From assembly GCA_023261505.1 (NCBI GenBank), contig JAHFOV010000008.1, positions 1 through 50,416 of the forward strand: a stretch of 50,416 nt of DNA, read 5' to 3'. Made by a program: the position numbers and the translations under genes. The notes below the pieces were generated by a model. The model saw only the letters and a program-made list of their open reading frames with translations. It was not told the origin of the DNA and made no database searches. Shown here piece by piece: positions 8,424 through 16,174 of this stretch; positions within the stretch are counted from its first letter, which is position 1; every line of letters begins with the position of its first letter. Source of the stretch: Planctomycetota bacterium (GTDB lineage: Bacteria > Planctomycetota > Brocadiia > Brocadiales > Bathyanammoxibiaceae).

Positions 8424-8452
8424 AATATACGATGCCATGCCTATGGCGTCAA
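8424..8452 (-). promoter_or_regulatory. Promoter of the small zinc-ribbon gene
   Basis: Read on the minus strand: TTGACG (8452-8447), 17-bp spacer, TATATT (8429-8424). Transcription would start about 15 nt before the ATG at 8401, just leaving room for the ribosome site. Confidence 0.6.
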
Positions 8453-8698
8453 AATCAGAAATGGCGTTCCTTTTTATCCGGTGGAGCTCGTAGGAGGAGG
8501 CTATTCATCTGTCAGCGCTTTTGTGGTATAGACATTTTATTCGCTCGGGGACAATTTATGGTGCTTTTTAACGGAATAATAAAAATGATGACGGAGTCAT
8601 TTTTGAAGATCAAAAACCACCCTTGAATTTTAGGCACAAGAGATTTATCCTAATTGAGAGCCGCCTAAGTCGGGACTTAATAGTTGACGTGCCGCAAG
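8453..8698. other. Intergenic stretch without a supported gene
   Basis: A 64-codon plus-strand ORF (8432-8626) is present, but it has no ribosome site, an unnatural composition, and overlaps the promoter of the neighbouring minus-strand gene. I see no structured RNA or promoter for the DUF72 gene here. Confidence 0.5.
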
Positions 8699-9415
8699 AT
8701 GGAAAAGGGTATAAAGGTAGGTTGCTGTGGGTTTCCTGTGTCCAGGACGAAGTACTACCAAACCTTCCCCGTGGTAGAACTCCAGCAGACCTTTTATCAA
8801 CTTCCCATGCTCAAGACTGCCGAAAGATGGAGACAGGAGTCACCAGAGAGGTTTGAGTTTACCATGAAAGTCTCTCAGCTTATCACTCATGAAACTACTA
8901 GCCCCACATATAGGCGCTACAAAATTCCAATTCCCGAAGAAAAGAAAAAGAACTACGGCTCATTTAAACCCACTGCGGAGGTACTGGAGGCGTGGGAAAA
9001 GACGAAGGAGGTAGCACAAGCCTTGGAGGCGCGAGTGCTTGTTTTCCAATGTCCCCCCAGCTTTGCTCCTACCGCTGAAAATAAAGAAAACTTTAGACAG
9101 TTTTTCTCTTGTATAGAGAGGGAAAATTTTCTGATAGTTTGGGAGCCCAGGGGGGATTGGAACCCTGCGGAAATAAAAGAACTTTGCATGAAGCTCAATC
9201 TTGTACATGGAGTAGACCCTTTTAAGAATGGACCTCTTTATGGAAAAGCGAGATACTTCCGGCTACATGGCAAGACCAGCTATAGCTACTGCTTCACCAA
9301 AGAGGATTTACATTGGCTCAAAAAAAAGTGGGCAATGGGAACTGTTTACTGTATGTTTAATAATGTTGCTATGCTTGAAGACTCTCAGAGGTTTATGGCC
9401 CTTTTGAAAGATTAA
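8699..9415 (+). CDS. DUF72 (YecE-like) family protein
   Basis: The 238-residue product has the DUF72 TIM-barrel pattern: an N-terminal KVGCCGFPVSRTKYYQTFPVVELQQTFYQ segment (typical GxxGWxY...FxxVEinsTFY), a FTMKVSQLITHE strand (FxFxxKxxrxiTH), a VFQCPPSF strand (vlfQlPPsF), the VWEPRG strand and YFRLHG near residue 185. Function is unknown across the family. The ATG at 8699 is used; a TTG 15 bases upstream is possible, and neither has a clear ribosome site. The next gene starts 5 nt after the stop, so the two are likely co-transcribed. Confidence 0.88.
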   Translation: MEKGIKVGCCGFPVSRTKYYQTFPVVELQQTFYQLPMLKTAERWRQESPERFEFTMKVSQLITHETTSPTYRRYKIPIPEEKKKNYGSFKPTAEVLEAWEKTKEVAQALEARVLVFQCPPSFAPTAENKENFRQFFSCIERENFLIVWEPRGDWNPAEIKELCMKLNLVHGVDPFKNGPLYGKARYFRLHGKTSYSYCFTKEDLHWLKKKWAMGTVYCMFNNVAMLEDSQRFMALLKD

Positions 9416-9419
9416 TTCT

Positions 9420-10400
9420 ATGGCCGACATTCAGGTCTCACCTGGCTGGAAGGAGCTGGCTGATAGCATAAATAAGCAAAAAGGCGTAGTGGTAATCCTT
9501 GGGGCGCCAGATACAGGGAAGACCACTCTGGCCTTTTGTCTAGCCAGGGAACTTCAACTGAGAGGCTGCAAAGTTGCAATGATTTATGCTGACGTGGGGC
9601 AGTGTGCTTTTGGCCCTCCAGCCACATTGGGCCTATCCGTCCTAGGCAAACTAGAGACTGTTCCTACCATGCGCCATGATAGCCCAGGTCCAGTATTCCT
9701 TGAAGAAATAAAAATCCATTCTATGTACTTTGTTGGCTGCACTTCCCCTATGGGGCACCTTCTTCAGACTACCGTGGGGCTGAAAAAGCTGGTGGAGACG
9801 GCAGAGGGAGAAGGTGCAGAGATTGTGGTAATAGACACGTCAGGCTTCGTAGAGGGAGGGGCCGCCTGGGAATTAAAATTTCAGAAGATTGAACTTGTAA
9901 ACGCCAGACATATAGTTGCACTACAAAGGAGACAGGAGTTAGAGGTCATACTGAGTGTACACGAGCACAGGACATGCCGGACCGTTCATCGTCTAAAGAT
10001 ATATGAGGCTATCAAACTAAAGTCCTACGAACAACGTAGAGCTTACCGTCGACAAAAATTCTTGGAATACTTTCAGAATGCGACTCTTAAGAACCTCCCG
10101 CTGAAAGAAGTTAGATTAATCAATCCCGTAAATATCCTTCCAATAGAGGGATACATCAACCTGTATAAAAGACTCCTTGTAGGACTAAATGACGATGAAA
10201 ACTTTACACTCGGGCTGGGCATTATTGAAGATACTGGGCCAAAAGAGTTGCGTCTGCTGACTCCGGTAGAGGCCCTTCAAAAGGTAAAAATCGTTAGATT
10301 TGGTGCGATAAGATTGGACGAAAACTGGTACGACAGCCGTGTTAAGCTTCCCAGTATACATCTGCTTAAGTTACCACCGATAACATTGAGAAAGACATGA
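9420..10400 (+). CDS. Clp1/Grc3-type P-loop protein (putative polynucleotide 5'-kinase family)
   Basis: The 326-residue product starts with a Walker A motif, GAPDTGKTT at 28-36, followed by the family signature IYADVGQCAFGPPATLGL, in which Asp-x-Gly-Gln is the conserved kinase-lineage motif, and later IVVIDTSGFV. This matches the Clp1/Grc3/Nol9 clan of RNA 5'-hydroxyl kinases (COG1341-type). Bacterial members are uncharacterised as far as I know and could phosphorylate RNA ends or bind GTP. The C-terminal 150 residues match nothing I recognise. Its stop overlaps the next ATG (ATGA), coupling it to the radical SAM remnant. Confidence 0.8.
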   Translation: MADIQVSPGWKELADSINKQKGVVVILGAPDTGKTTLAFCLARELQLRGCKVAMIYADVGQCAFGPPATLGLSVLGKLETVPTMRHDSPGPVFLEEIKIHSMYFVGCTSPMGHLLQTTVGLKKLVETAEGEGAEIVVIDTSGFVEGGAAWELKFQKIELVNARHIVALQRRQELEVILSVHEHRTCRTVHRLKIYEAIKLKSYEQRRAYRRQKFLEYFQNATLKNLPLKEVRLINPVNILPIEGYINLYKRLLVGLNDDENFTLGLGIIEDTGPKELRLLTPVEALQKVKIVRFGAIRLDENWYDSRVKLPSIHLLKLPPITLRKT

Positions 10401-10728
10401 AGTGCTATTGCTGTGGGGAAGAGACCCTAGCCTCTAAAGCTATCGATTGTTGTACAGATTGTGTACGGGATAGATTTGAGGTATGGCTGAGATTGAAGGC
10501 GGTGCACAAAGAAAGCAGGAGGCGTTTTGGACTCAGATTGCCCGCTTCATTGCCTCCGTGAACCCAGATATCCATTACTCTCTATTGGCCTTTTATCCCC
10601 ACTTTTATATGGGAGACCTTCCCAGTACCTCCAGGTCCCATGCATTTAGCTGCAAGGAGGCGGCTGAAAGAGGGGGATTAAATTCAATCCGCCTGGGCAA
10701 CGTGCATTTATTGGGCCGAGACTATTAA
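10397..10728 (+). pseudogene. Radical SAM gene remnant (PflA-like/COG1313-type) lacking its central core
   Basis: Frame 1 from the ATG at 10397 reads MKCYCCGEETLASKAIDCC and continues to SRRRFGL, the zinc-knuckle N-terminus seen in stand-alone activase-like radical SAM proteins. A second frame (about 10535-10728) reads QIARFIASVNPDIHYSLLAF and on to RIGNVHLLG-like LGNVHLLGRDY, the C-terminus of the same family. The middle part with CxxxCxxC and the TIM barrel (roughly 230-250 residues) is absent, and the two pieces are in different frames. This is best explained by an internal out-of-frame deletion. Frame 1 stops at a TGA just after the junction. It cannot encode a working enzyme. Confidence 0.75.
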
Positions 10729-10756
10729 AATTCTAGAGCCATTTGATCTGTTAATC

Positions 10757-10850
10757 GGGATTGCTTTGCTCTGCTCGCAATGGCATAAAAGAGGCTCGAA
10801 ATAAAGGTCAATCGGTCATTGCGAGGGGCGTAGCCCCGAAGTAATCTCGT
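10757..10850. repeat. Dispersed palindromic repeat (GCGAAGCAATCTC-type)
   Basis: Two arms are inverted copies: 10757-10782 (GGGATTGC...CTCGCAATG) and 10817-10848 (CATTGCGAG...GTAATCTC). The right arm has its own small hairpin, GGGGC-GTA-GCCCC. This resembles the widespread 'CATTGCGAGCGAAGCGAAGCAATCTC' intergenic repeats. Related copies are at 25504-25534 and 50012-50046. It lies directly downstream of the degraded radical SAM gene. Confidence 0.7.
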
Positions 10851-10920
10851 CTTTTTATTAGCCAGCGATACCGTCGCTTGATTCCATAAAAAGGCAGTTT
10901 TTTGGAGCTCTTGACTCATT

Positions 10921-11445
10921 ATGAAGAAAAATCTCTTGATTACAGGTAAGCCAGGCGTAGGGAAAACCACTCTGGCCTTGAAGGTAGTGGAGGCCGCAGG
11001 GCTTAAGCCAAAGGGTTTTTATACAGAGGAAATAAGAGTGGGTAGGGATAGAAAGGGCTTTAAAATAAAGACCTTTGGGCGGAGGGAAGGTGTACTTGCC
11101 CATGTAGAGTACAAAGGCAAGCCCAGGGTGGGGAAATATGGGGTAGATGTGGGGTCCTTTGAGTCCGTTGCCCTTCCTGAAGTAGAGGCCGCATTGCAAG
11201 ACAGTCAGATTATAGTAATAGACGAGATAGGTAAGATGGAACTCTTTTCCCAGAAGTTTAGGGAATTGGTAATCAATGCGTTGGATAGCCCTTATCCACT
11301 TCTTGGGGTTATCAAGGACTATGGGGATGGGTTTATTCAAAAAATAAAGGCCAGGCAGGACGTCTGGCTCTTTACTGTCACTATGGAAAATAGAAGTTCC
11401 CTTCTTCAAGAAATTCTTAATGCCCTTAAAGATATAATGGGCTAA
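10921..11445 (+). CDS. THEP1-type nucleoside-triphosphatase
   Basis: The 174-residue product has Walker A GKPGVGKTTL (9-18), the KGFYTEEIR segment characteristic of the THEP1/DUF265 family, and Walker B IIVIDEIGKMELFS. Members hydrolyse NTPs and dNTPs slowly in vitro; their cellular job is not settled (RNA 5'-kinase and nucleotide housekeeping have been suggested). Length is typical. It follows the radical SAM remnant after the palindromic repeat and precedes the broken DUF488 gene. Confidence 0.9.
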   Translation: MKKNLLITGKPGVGKTTLALKVVEAAGLKPKGFYTEEIRVGRDRKGFKIKTFGRREGVLAHVEYKGKPRVGKYGVDVGSFESVALPEVEAALQDSQIIVIDEIGKMELFSQKFRELVINALDSPYPLLGVIKDYGDGFIQKIKARQDVWLFTVTMENRSSLLQEILNALKDIMG

Positions 11446-11446
11446 G

Positions 11447-11881
11447 GTGAGCGGCTCACCGAAGAAAATCTATTCAACAGGGACAAGCACTCGCACGGAG
11501 GCAGAATTTCTTGATATCCTGAAGGCCTACCGTATTAAGACCGTGGTGGATGTAAGGCGATTTCCTACGAGTAAGTTTGAGCATTTCAGGCGCTAAAACC
11601 TGGAAGTATTTCTTAAACAAGAAGGAATAAATTATGTTTATCTTGGAAAGGAGCTTGGAGGTTATAGAAAAGGGGGTTACGAGGCCTATCTCCTCACTGA
11701 GGAGTTTGCAGAGGGGCTAAAGACGTTGGAGGGGATTGGGCTGCAAGGGCCCACGGTATTTGTTTGCGCCGAGAGGCTTCCCTTGCGATGCCACAGGCGG
11801 CTCATTGGAAATGCACTGAAGGGGAAAGGGTGGGAGGTGGTTCATATTATTGAAGTGAATAGGGTATGGCAGCCAAAGTAG
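11447..11881 (+). pseudogene. DUF488 family gene interrupted by an in-frame TAA
   Basis: From GTG at 11447 the frame reads KIYSTGTSTRTEAEFLDIL, then VVDVRRFPTSKFEHFRR, meets TAA at 11594-11596, and continues without another stop through NLEVFLKQEGINYVYLGKEL, VFVCAERLPLRCHRRLIG and VWQPK to TAG. The pieces are the standard DUF488 motifs (TxGxS, DVRxFP, YxHLGxELGG, C-E-CHR) in one frame. A single-base change (for example GAA, CAA or TAC to TAA) would explain the stop. A recent null allele, readthrough or a sequencing error are all possible; the otherwise clean frame means decay, if real, is young. Confidence 0.8.
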
Positions 11882-11882
11882 C

Positions 11883-11900
11883 CGCAGGCTTTAGCCTGCG
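11883..11900. terminator. Bidirectional hairpin between convergent genes
   Basis: CGCAGGC-TTTA-GCCTGCG forms a perfect 7-bp stem right after the DUF488 stop and before the convergent minus-strand operon end. The flank TTAATTAAAATTA is A/T rich on both sides. It could serve either strand. Confidence 0.45.
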
Positions 11901-11964
11901 CTTAATTAAAATTACATATATTTGTGAGTTATTGAAACGATCTGGGTATGTCAACCGCAGTAGT

Positions 11965-12747
11965 TCAATTACTTCTCATTTTCAAGAGCCTGGCTGTGGG
12001 TAGCTGACATTTGAAACCTATTGCTTCTACTAAACGTTCAGCCAGCACTCCGGCCAGTTTATCTAACTCCTCTTTGAGGAGCTTGGCATTTTCGTCTGAA
12101 TATTTTTCGTAATCAAAACCAAAAGTTCTTGTCTGCTGTGACAAGGTTTGTACCATCATTGTCTGCCATAACAGAGTACCATCCCTCACCCTTCTCATCG
12201 AGGCTTTTACTTTTAGTACGGCGTAAGGCTTAGAAAAAACCCCAGGGTCTTTCATTCCGTAGGAAAGGACAAAGAGTTCTATGACCGTATCAGCCCCGAG
12301 ATGTTTGCCTAATTGCTCGTAATCCTCAGGGGCTTTTTGCTCCGAACCCTGAAGCTTGTGGGCGACCTTGCAGGCTTCTACCTCCTCAGGGGAGATAACG
12401 GAAAATGAAGCCGAGCGCTGCAGTTTTCTGTAAAGGTATTCTCTGATGACATGGCCGATGTGCATATCAAAGGTAAGGCTGTTGAAGAGGCGGCTATCGG
12501 TTTTCCTTGCGTCTATATATGACATAGCGGAAAAAAGTTGTGGTATCAGTGCAGGTGACAAAAAGAATAAAGGAATATGTTGATCCCCAGCTACGTTCAT
12601 AAAGAGGTCAGGTCTATCATTGGGGCACAGGATTGCTACCTTTTTTATGTTTTTAAGTTCATTCTTTTGAAAAGGTATTTCCACAACCTGTTCTTTTGCA
12701 CACCCCAGGTAAAAAAAAGCTATAAGTAAGAGAAATCTTTTCTTCAT
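11965..12747 (-). CDS. Uncharacterised lipoprotein, last gene of the MoxR/VWA operon
   Basis: The 260-residue product has a lipoprotein signal with lipobox LGC (Cys16), so it should be anchored to a membrane on the outer side of the inner membrane. The body has strand-rich segments (VAILCPNDRP, DTVIELFVLSYG, AVLKVKASMRRVRDGTLLWQ) resembling the DUF799/GNA1162 or CsgG-like lipoprotein fold, in which an 'a-x-d-G-x-l-L-W' strand is common; this resemblance is weak. Its ATG overlaps the stop of the preceding PDZ gene by 4 nt, so it is translationally coupled to it. Confidence 0.72.
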   Translation of the reverse strand: MKKRFLLLIAFFYLGCAKEQVVEIPFQKNELKNIKKVAILCPNDRPDLFMNVAGDQHIPLFFLSPALIPQLFSAMSYIDARKTDSRLFNSLTFDMHIGHVIREYLYRKLQRSASFSVISPEEVEACKVAHKLQGSEQKAPEDYEQLGKHLGADTVIELFVLSYGMKDPGVFSKPYAVLKVKASMRRVRDGTLLWQTMMVQTLSQQTRTFGFDYEKYSDENAKLLKEELDKLAGVLAERLVEAIGFKCQLPTARLLKMRSN

Positions 12748-13574
12748 GGGGAGGATTTACTGGGGGGTAACTGGGTGGATATTTTTTCTGCTGAACCTGC
12801 AGAAGCTTCTTGTTTTTCAGGTGGTAAAAGGCTTGCTAATTCCTTTTCCACATTCTGAAGGCGGGCTAGGATTTGCTCCAGTTCCTTATCACTCACACGT
12901 TTTTTGCTGCATTTTTCATACAGGTTTGCGGCCTTGCCATAATTTTCCACTGCTAAAGGGGTCCTACCATTTTCAAGGCACAGCTTTGCCGTGTTCATAT
13001 ACGTGTCAGCTATCAGGAGTGCCACTTCTACTGAAATGGGATTGTAGTGCAGGGCATAAAATAAGTATCTTACTGCCTCATCGTATCTGGCTATCTTGGC
13101 CTCTAGTGGTCCACCTTGTTTGTTTTCTTCTAGCTTTGTCTTGCCCTTCTCCACATAATACTGAAAAAGAGATACTCCTCCTATTATTTCTCCTCGCTCA
13201 GGGGGAAGAGGGACTTTCTCCTTCCATTCTTTAAAAACATTGTCACTGTAGTTAGTCAATAGTACGTTCTCTAATTTGCTCTTTCTTATAACCAGAAGGT
13301 TGGACTCTATGTTTTTATCTTTCATGGCCTTAGACATATTAGCAAACTCTTCCAGGGTCTTCACCTTTTGTCCATCTACCTCCATGATTAGGTCCCCAAC
13401 CCTTAACCCCGCTCTTTCCCCAGGGCATCCAGGATGGACTTCTACCACCTTAACTCCCTGTTCCCCCTGAGCCACTATCAGTCCAGAAAAAATGCTAAAG
13501 GCAAAGACATTTGTGCTTCTCGAGACAAACAATAGCCATAAAAATCCAATTAAAAGCAGTCTCCGGCTATACAA
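12744..13574 (-). CDS. PDZ-domain protein with TPR-like C-terminus
   Basis: This 276-residue exported protein has a signal peptide or anchor (1-25, ending VFA), then a PDZ domain at about 30-100 (VKVVEVHPGCPGERAGLRVGDLIMEVDGQKV). A helical region at about 150-250 with TPR-like character follows (AVRYLFYALHYNPISVEVALLIADTY, LAVENYGKAANLYEKC), and a Pro/Ser-rich tail. No protease domain is present, so it is likely an adaptor in the periplasm/paryphoplasm. It overlaps the stop of the VWA gene upstream by 8 nt and the next start downstream by 4 nt, placing it firmly in the operon. Confidence 0.8.
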   Translation of the reverse strand: MYSRRLLLIGFLWLLFVSRSTNVFAFSIFSGLIVAQGEQGVKVVEVHPGCPGERAGLRVGDLIMEVDGQKVKTLEEFANMSKAMKDKNIESNLLVIRKSKLENVLLTNYSDNVFKEWKEKVPLPPERGEIIGGVSLFQYYVEKGKTKLEENKQGGPLEAKIARYDEAVRYLFYALHYNPISVEVALLIADTYMNTAKLCLENGRTPLAVENYGKAANLYEKCSKKRVSDKELEQILARLQNVEKELASLLPPEKQEASAGSAEKISTQLPPSKSSP

Positions 13575-16164
13575 TTCCTATCCTCCTTATGGCTATATCT
13601 ATAAGAAAGAGGCCCATTGCAAGGGGTATAAGGAACTTTGATAGGTCTTCTCTCTTTTCTATCTCTCCGGTTCCTTGTCTTAAGTCTTCCGGCCCTGGAT
13701 TGAGTTTGCCATGAGTAAGTTTAGTAACAGTTTCGAGCAATTCTCTGTTATTTCCTTGGGATAGACTCTCAACAGGAAGTGGGCGTGCCTGCGGCGGTAG
13801 TAATAGTCCTTTTGTTGCATGATCCACTAGCTTGTCTCCTTTGAAGGTAGAGATGTCCACTGTATAAGAACCCGGCGGGTAGCCCTCCAGGTTAGCAATA
13901 AATCTCCTAGGCGCTACCTGCCTCAGGTTAACTTCGTGAGCCTCAAGGCCAGGGGAGAGAAGGCGTAATTGGAGGCGATCAAATTCGTTTGAGGCGACCT
14001 CGGCACCGGCTTCTATCATCAAATAAGGTTTCCCTTCGCTTTCCTCTATCTCCAGTGCGTATTCTCCTCTTGGTATATCTCTCATGGCCCAGTGTATAGT
14101 CTGGGACCAAAATTTATTATACATATTCCAGTTTATCCATTGACTGGACCAGCGGGCCTCGGCATCAGAGGTATAAACTACTGCCTTGCCCAAGCCGTAT
14201 CTCCAGTTTGCCAGTACAGGGTCTTCCACGCCTCTAATATCAGCCACAAGGGACACCTCAGCAGTGGGTTTAGGGATCGTAAGAGAATAGCCCTTCAAGG
14301 GTGGTATCTGTTCCTGGGATATACTTTTCAGTATCTCACTGTTGGGGTCGAGCCTGGGGATAAATTGCTCCTCATGGAAGTCTGCCTTTGTAAGGACCTT
14401 TGCGGTATCAGTGATTATTAATTTAGGTAGTTCCTTGTAGTTATCCAAGGTGTAAAATTCTCCTCTTGTTCGTCTGGCAATGTCTTTTAAGAGTCTGGTA
14501 TTAACTAACCAACCCCCTATGGCTATAGTGGAGACAGAGATACTTGCCTGTTTAAACATTTCCATAAGGCTCTCATAGCTATAATAAACTGAACGGGTAT
14601 TTCCATCTGAAAGAAGAACGACATGACTAACCTGCGCACCTGATTCAAGGAGCTTTTTGTAAGCCTCCTTCATGGCGGGGAAAATGTCCGTTCCTCCTCC
14701 TGCGTTAAGTCGTGTGAGTTTACTTACAATGGAGGAGCGTAAATCCTTAACTGGCAGTAGTTCTACTATATCATAAGGTATCACATCAAAGGCAATAACT
14801 CCCATCAAATCTTCCGACTTTAACTGCATCATCAACTCAATAGCGGCCTTCTTAGTGGCAAAAAGCTTTGTCCCTGACATACTTCCCGATTTATCTATAA
14901 GGAGGATGATAGCTACCCTCTTTGGTTTTTCTTCCCAAAAGGTGCTTCCTGCTGTTACCTTAACAGGGAGTATTTCTTCTACAACAGTATCGGCATAACC
15001 CCCCTGGGCAAGGCTGAGCTCCCCTCCCAGCATGACAAAACCCCCACCAAAATCTGCAACGTAAGTCTTCAGGAATTCCATCTGCTCTTGACTAAGGGCA
15101 GTAGCGGGCACGTTTGAAAATATAATGCACTCATAACCCAGGAGTTCCTGCAGGGTACGGGGCATATCCTCCGCATTTCTTATTTCTACCTCTACATCCT
15201 TTCCCTCAAGGGCGGTCACCAGGAAAGGCTTTCTGTTAAGATATGGATTGGACTGGACGTAAAGGATGCGTGGCTTGCCTCTGACATTGACAAAGGCCTC
15301 CTGAAGATTATTTTCAGGGTTAGTGTCAGATTCTGCTTCCAGAACCGCCCTAAACTGCAAAAACCCTCTTTTTGGGTTGTCGTAGGACAGGTCAAAGGTA
15401 TTAAGGCCAGGAGAAAAGTTTGTCTCCCACTCTTTGATGAGTTTATCACCCTCATAAAGTTTAAGTGTTCCCTTGCTTGGGGCAACCCCTTTGTTCTCAA
15501 CGGTGCTCCTTGCCCCGAAGGCCTCTCCCTGGGCAACTTCTTTTGGTACCATAAGGTTTTTTATGTAGACTTCTTTAACTTCAGGAGGCGGAGGTAGTTC
15601 CATGGCATACACTTCTATACCCTGTTTCTCAAGGATTTTGGCGGCCTGGAGGCCACTACCCATGTTCTCATTACCATCTGTAAAGAGCAGAAGTTTCTTT
15701 TTACTGTCTTTAGGGAAGATATTCATGCAACTCAGGAGTCCACTGGCGATATTTGTGCGTGAAGTATCTACCTCCCAATGCATATTCTCGGGTTTAAGCC
15801 TTTCCTCTACTGGGGCTATAACCTGAGCATCCTTACCAAAGACGACAAGCCCTCTCTTTACCTTTTCTCCTAGCTCCTTGTCAATCGTGGTAATAGAATT
15901 CATTACTAGGTTCTTATTTTCTGGATTTATGCTGTCTGAGACATCTACACAAAAAACTAACGAAGATTCCCCAGGGCGTTTTTCTACCCTGCTGAGCCCA
16001 GCAAGAGAAAGGATAAGCAATGCCAGTACCAACCCCCTGAAAAAATTAGAAGAAAAAATTCTCCAAAGTGGCAACCTCCCAATTGCCAGGGTTGATAACC
16101 CCCAGAATATGGGAATGATAAACAGTAGCGTCAATAAGGCTGGATGTTCAAAATTTATATCCAT
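13567..16164 (-). CDS. Large membrane protein with two VWA domains and a glutamine-amidotransferase-like domain
   Basis: The 865-residue protein begins with two membrane helices (about 10-28 and 40-58). A VWA domain follows with MIDAS motif DVSDS (near 74), then a beta-rich linker, a GATase1-like segment (about 300-400, YVQSNPYLNRKPFL to MLGGELSLAQGG), a second VWA domain with DKSGS (near 425), and a C-terminal membrane helix near 845. This is the arrangement of planctomycete BatA/BatB-related proteins that accompany MoxR and DUF58. MIDAS sites bind Mg2+ and ligand proteins. It starts 10 nt after the stop of the preceding VWA gene. Confidence 0.87.
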   Translation of the reverse strand: MDINFEHPALLTLLFIIPIFWGLSTLAIGRLPLWRIFSSNFFRGLVLALLILSLAGLSRVEKRPGESSLVFCVDVSDSINPENKNLVMNSITTIDKELGEKVKRGLVVFGKDAQVIAPVEERLKPENMHWEVDTSRTNIASGLLSCMNIFPKDSKKKLLLFTDGNENMGSGLQAAKILEKQGIEVYAMELPPPPEVKEVYIKNLMVPKEVAQGEAFGARSTVENKGVAPSKGTLKLYEGDKLIKEWETNFSPGLNTFDLSYDNPKRGFLQFRAVLEAESDTNPENNLQEAFVNVRGKPRILYVQSNPYLNRKPFLVTALEGKDVEVEIRNAEDMPRTLQELLGYECIIFSNVPATALSQEQMEFLKTYVADFGGGFVMLGGELSLAQGGYADTVVEEILPVKVTAGSTFWEEKPKRVAIILLIDKSGSMSGTKLFATKKAAIELMMQLKSEDLMGVIAFDVIPYDIVELLPVKDLRSSIVSKLTRLNAGGGTDIFPAMKEAYKKLLESGAQVSHVVLLSDGNTRSVYYSYESLMEMFKQASISVSTIAIGGWLVNTRLLKDIARRTRGEFYTLDNYKELPKLIITDTAKVLTKADFHEEQFIPRLDPNSEILKSISQEQIPPLKGYSLTIPKPTAEVSLVADIRGVEDPVLANWRYGLGKAVVYTSDAEARWSSQWINWNMYNKFWSQTIHWAMRDIPRGEYALEIEESEGKPYLMIEAGAEVASNEFDRLQLRLLSPGLEAHEVNLRQVAPRRFIANLEGYPPGSYTVDISTFKGDKLVDHATKGLLLPPQARPLPVESLSQGNNRELLETVTKLTHGKLNPGPEDLRQGTGEIEKREDLSKFLIPLAMGLFLIDIAIRRIGIV

Positions 16165-16174
16165 AATTATTGCC

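Noticed and set aside
8432-8626. 64-codon plus-strand ORF before the DUF72 gene
   Set aside because: No ribosome site, unnatural Arg/Trp-rich start, and it overlaps the well-formed promoter of the minus-strand zinc-ribbon gene.
10858-11409. 183-codon minus-strand ORF opposite the THEP1 gene
   Set aside because: It is a shadow of the THEP1 reading frame, whose Walker A and B motifs are clear on the plus strand.
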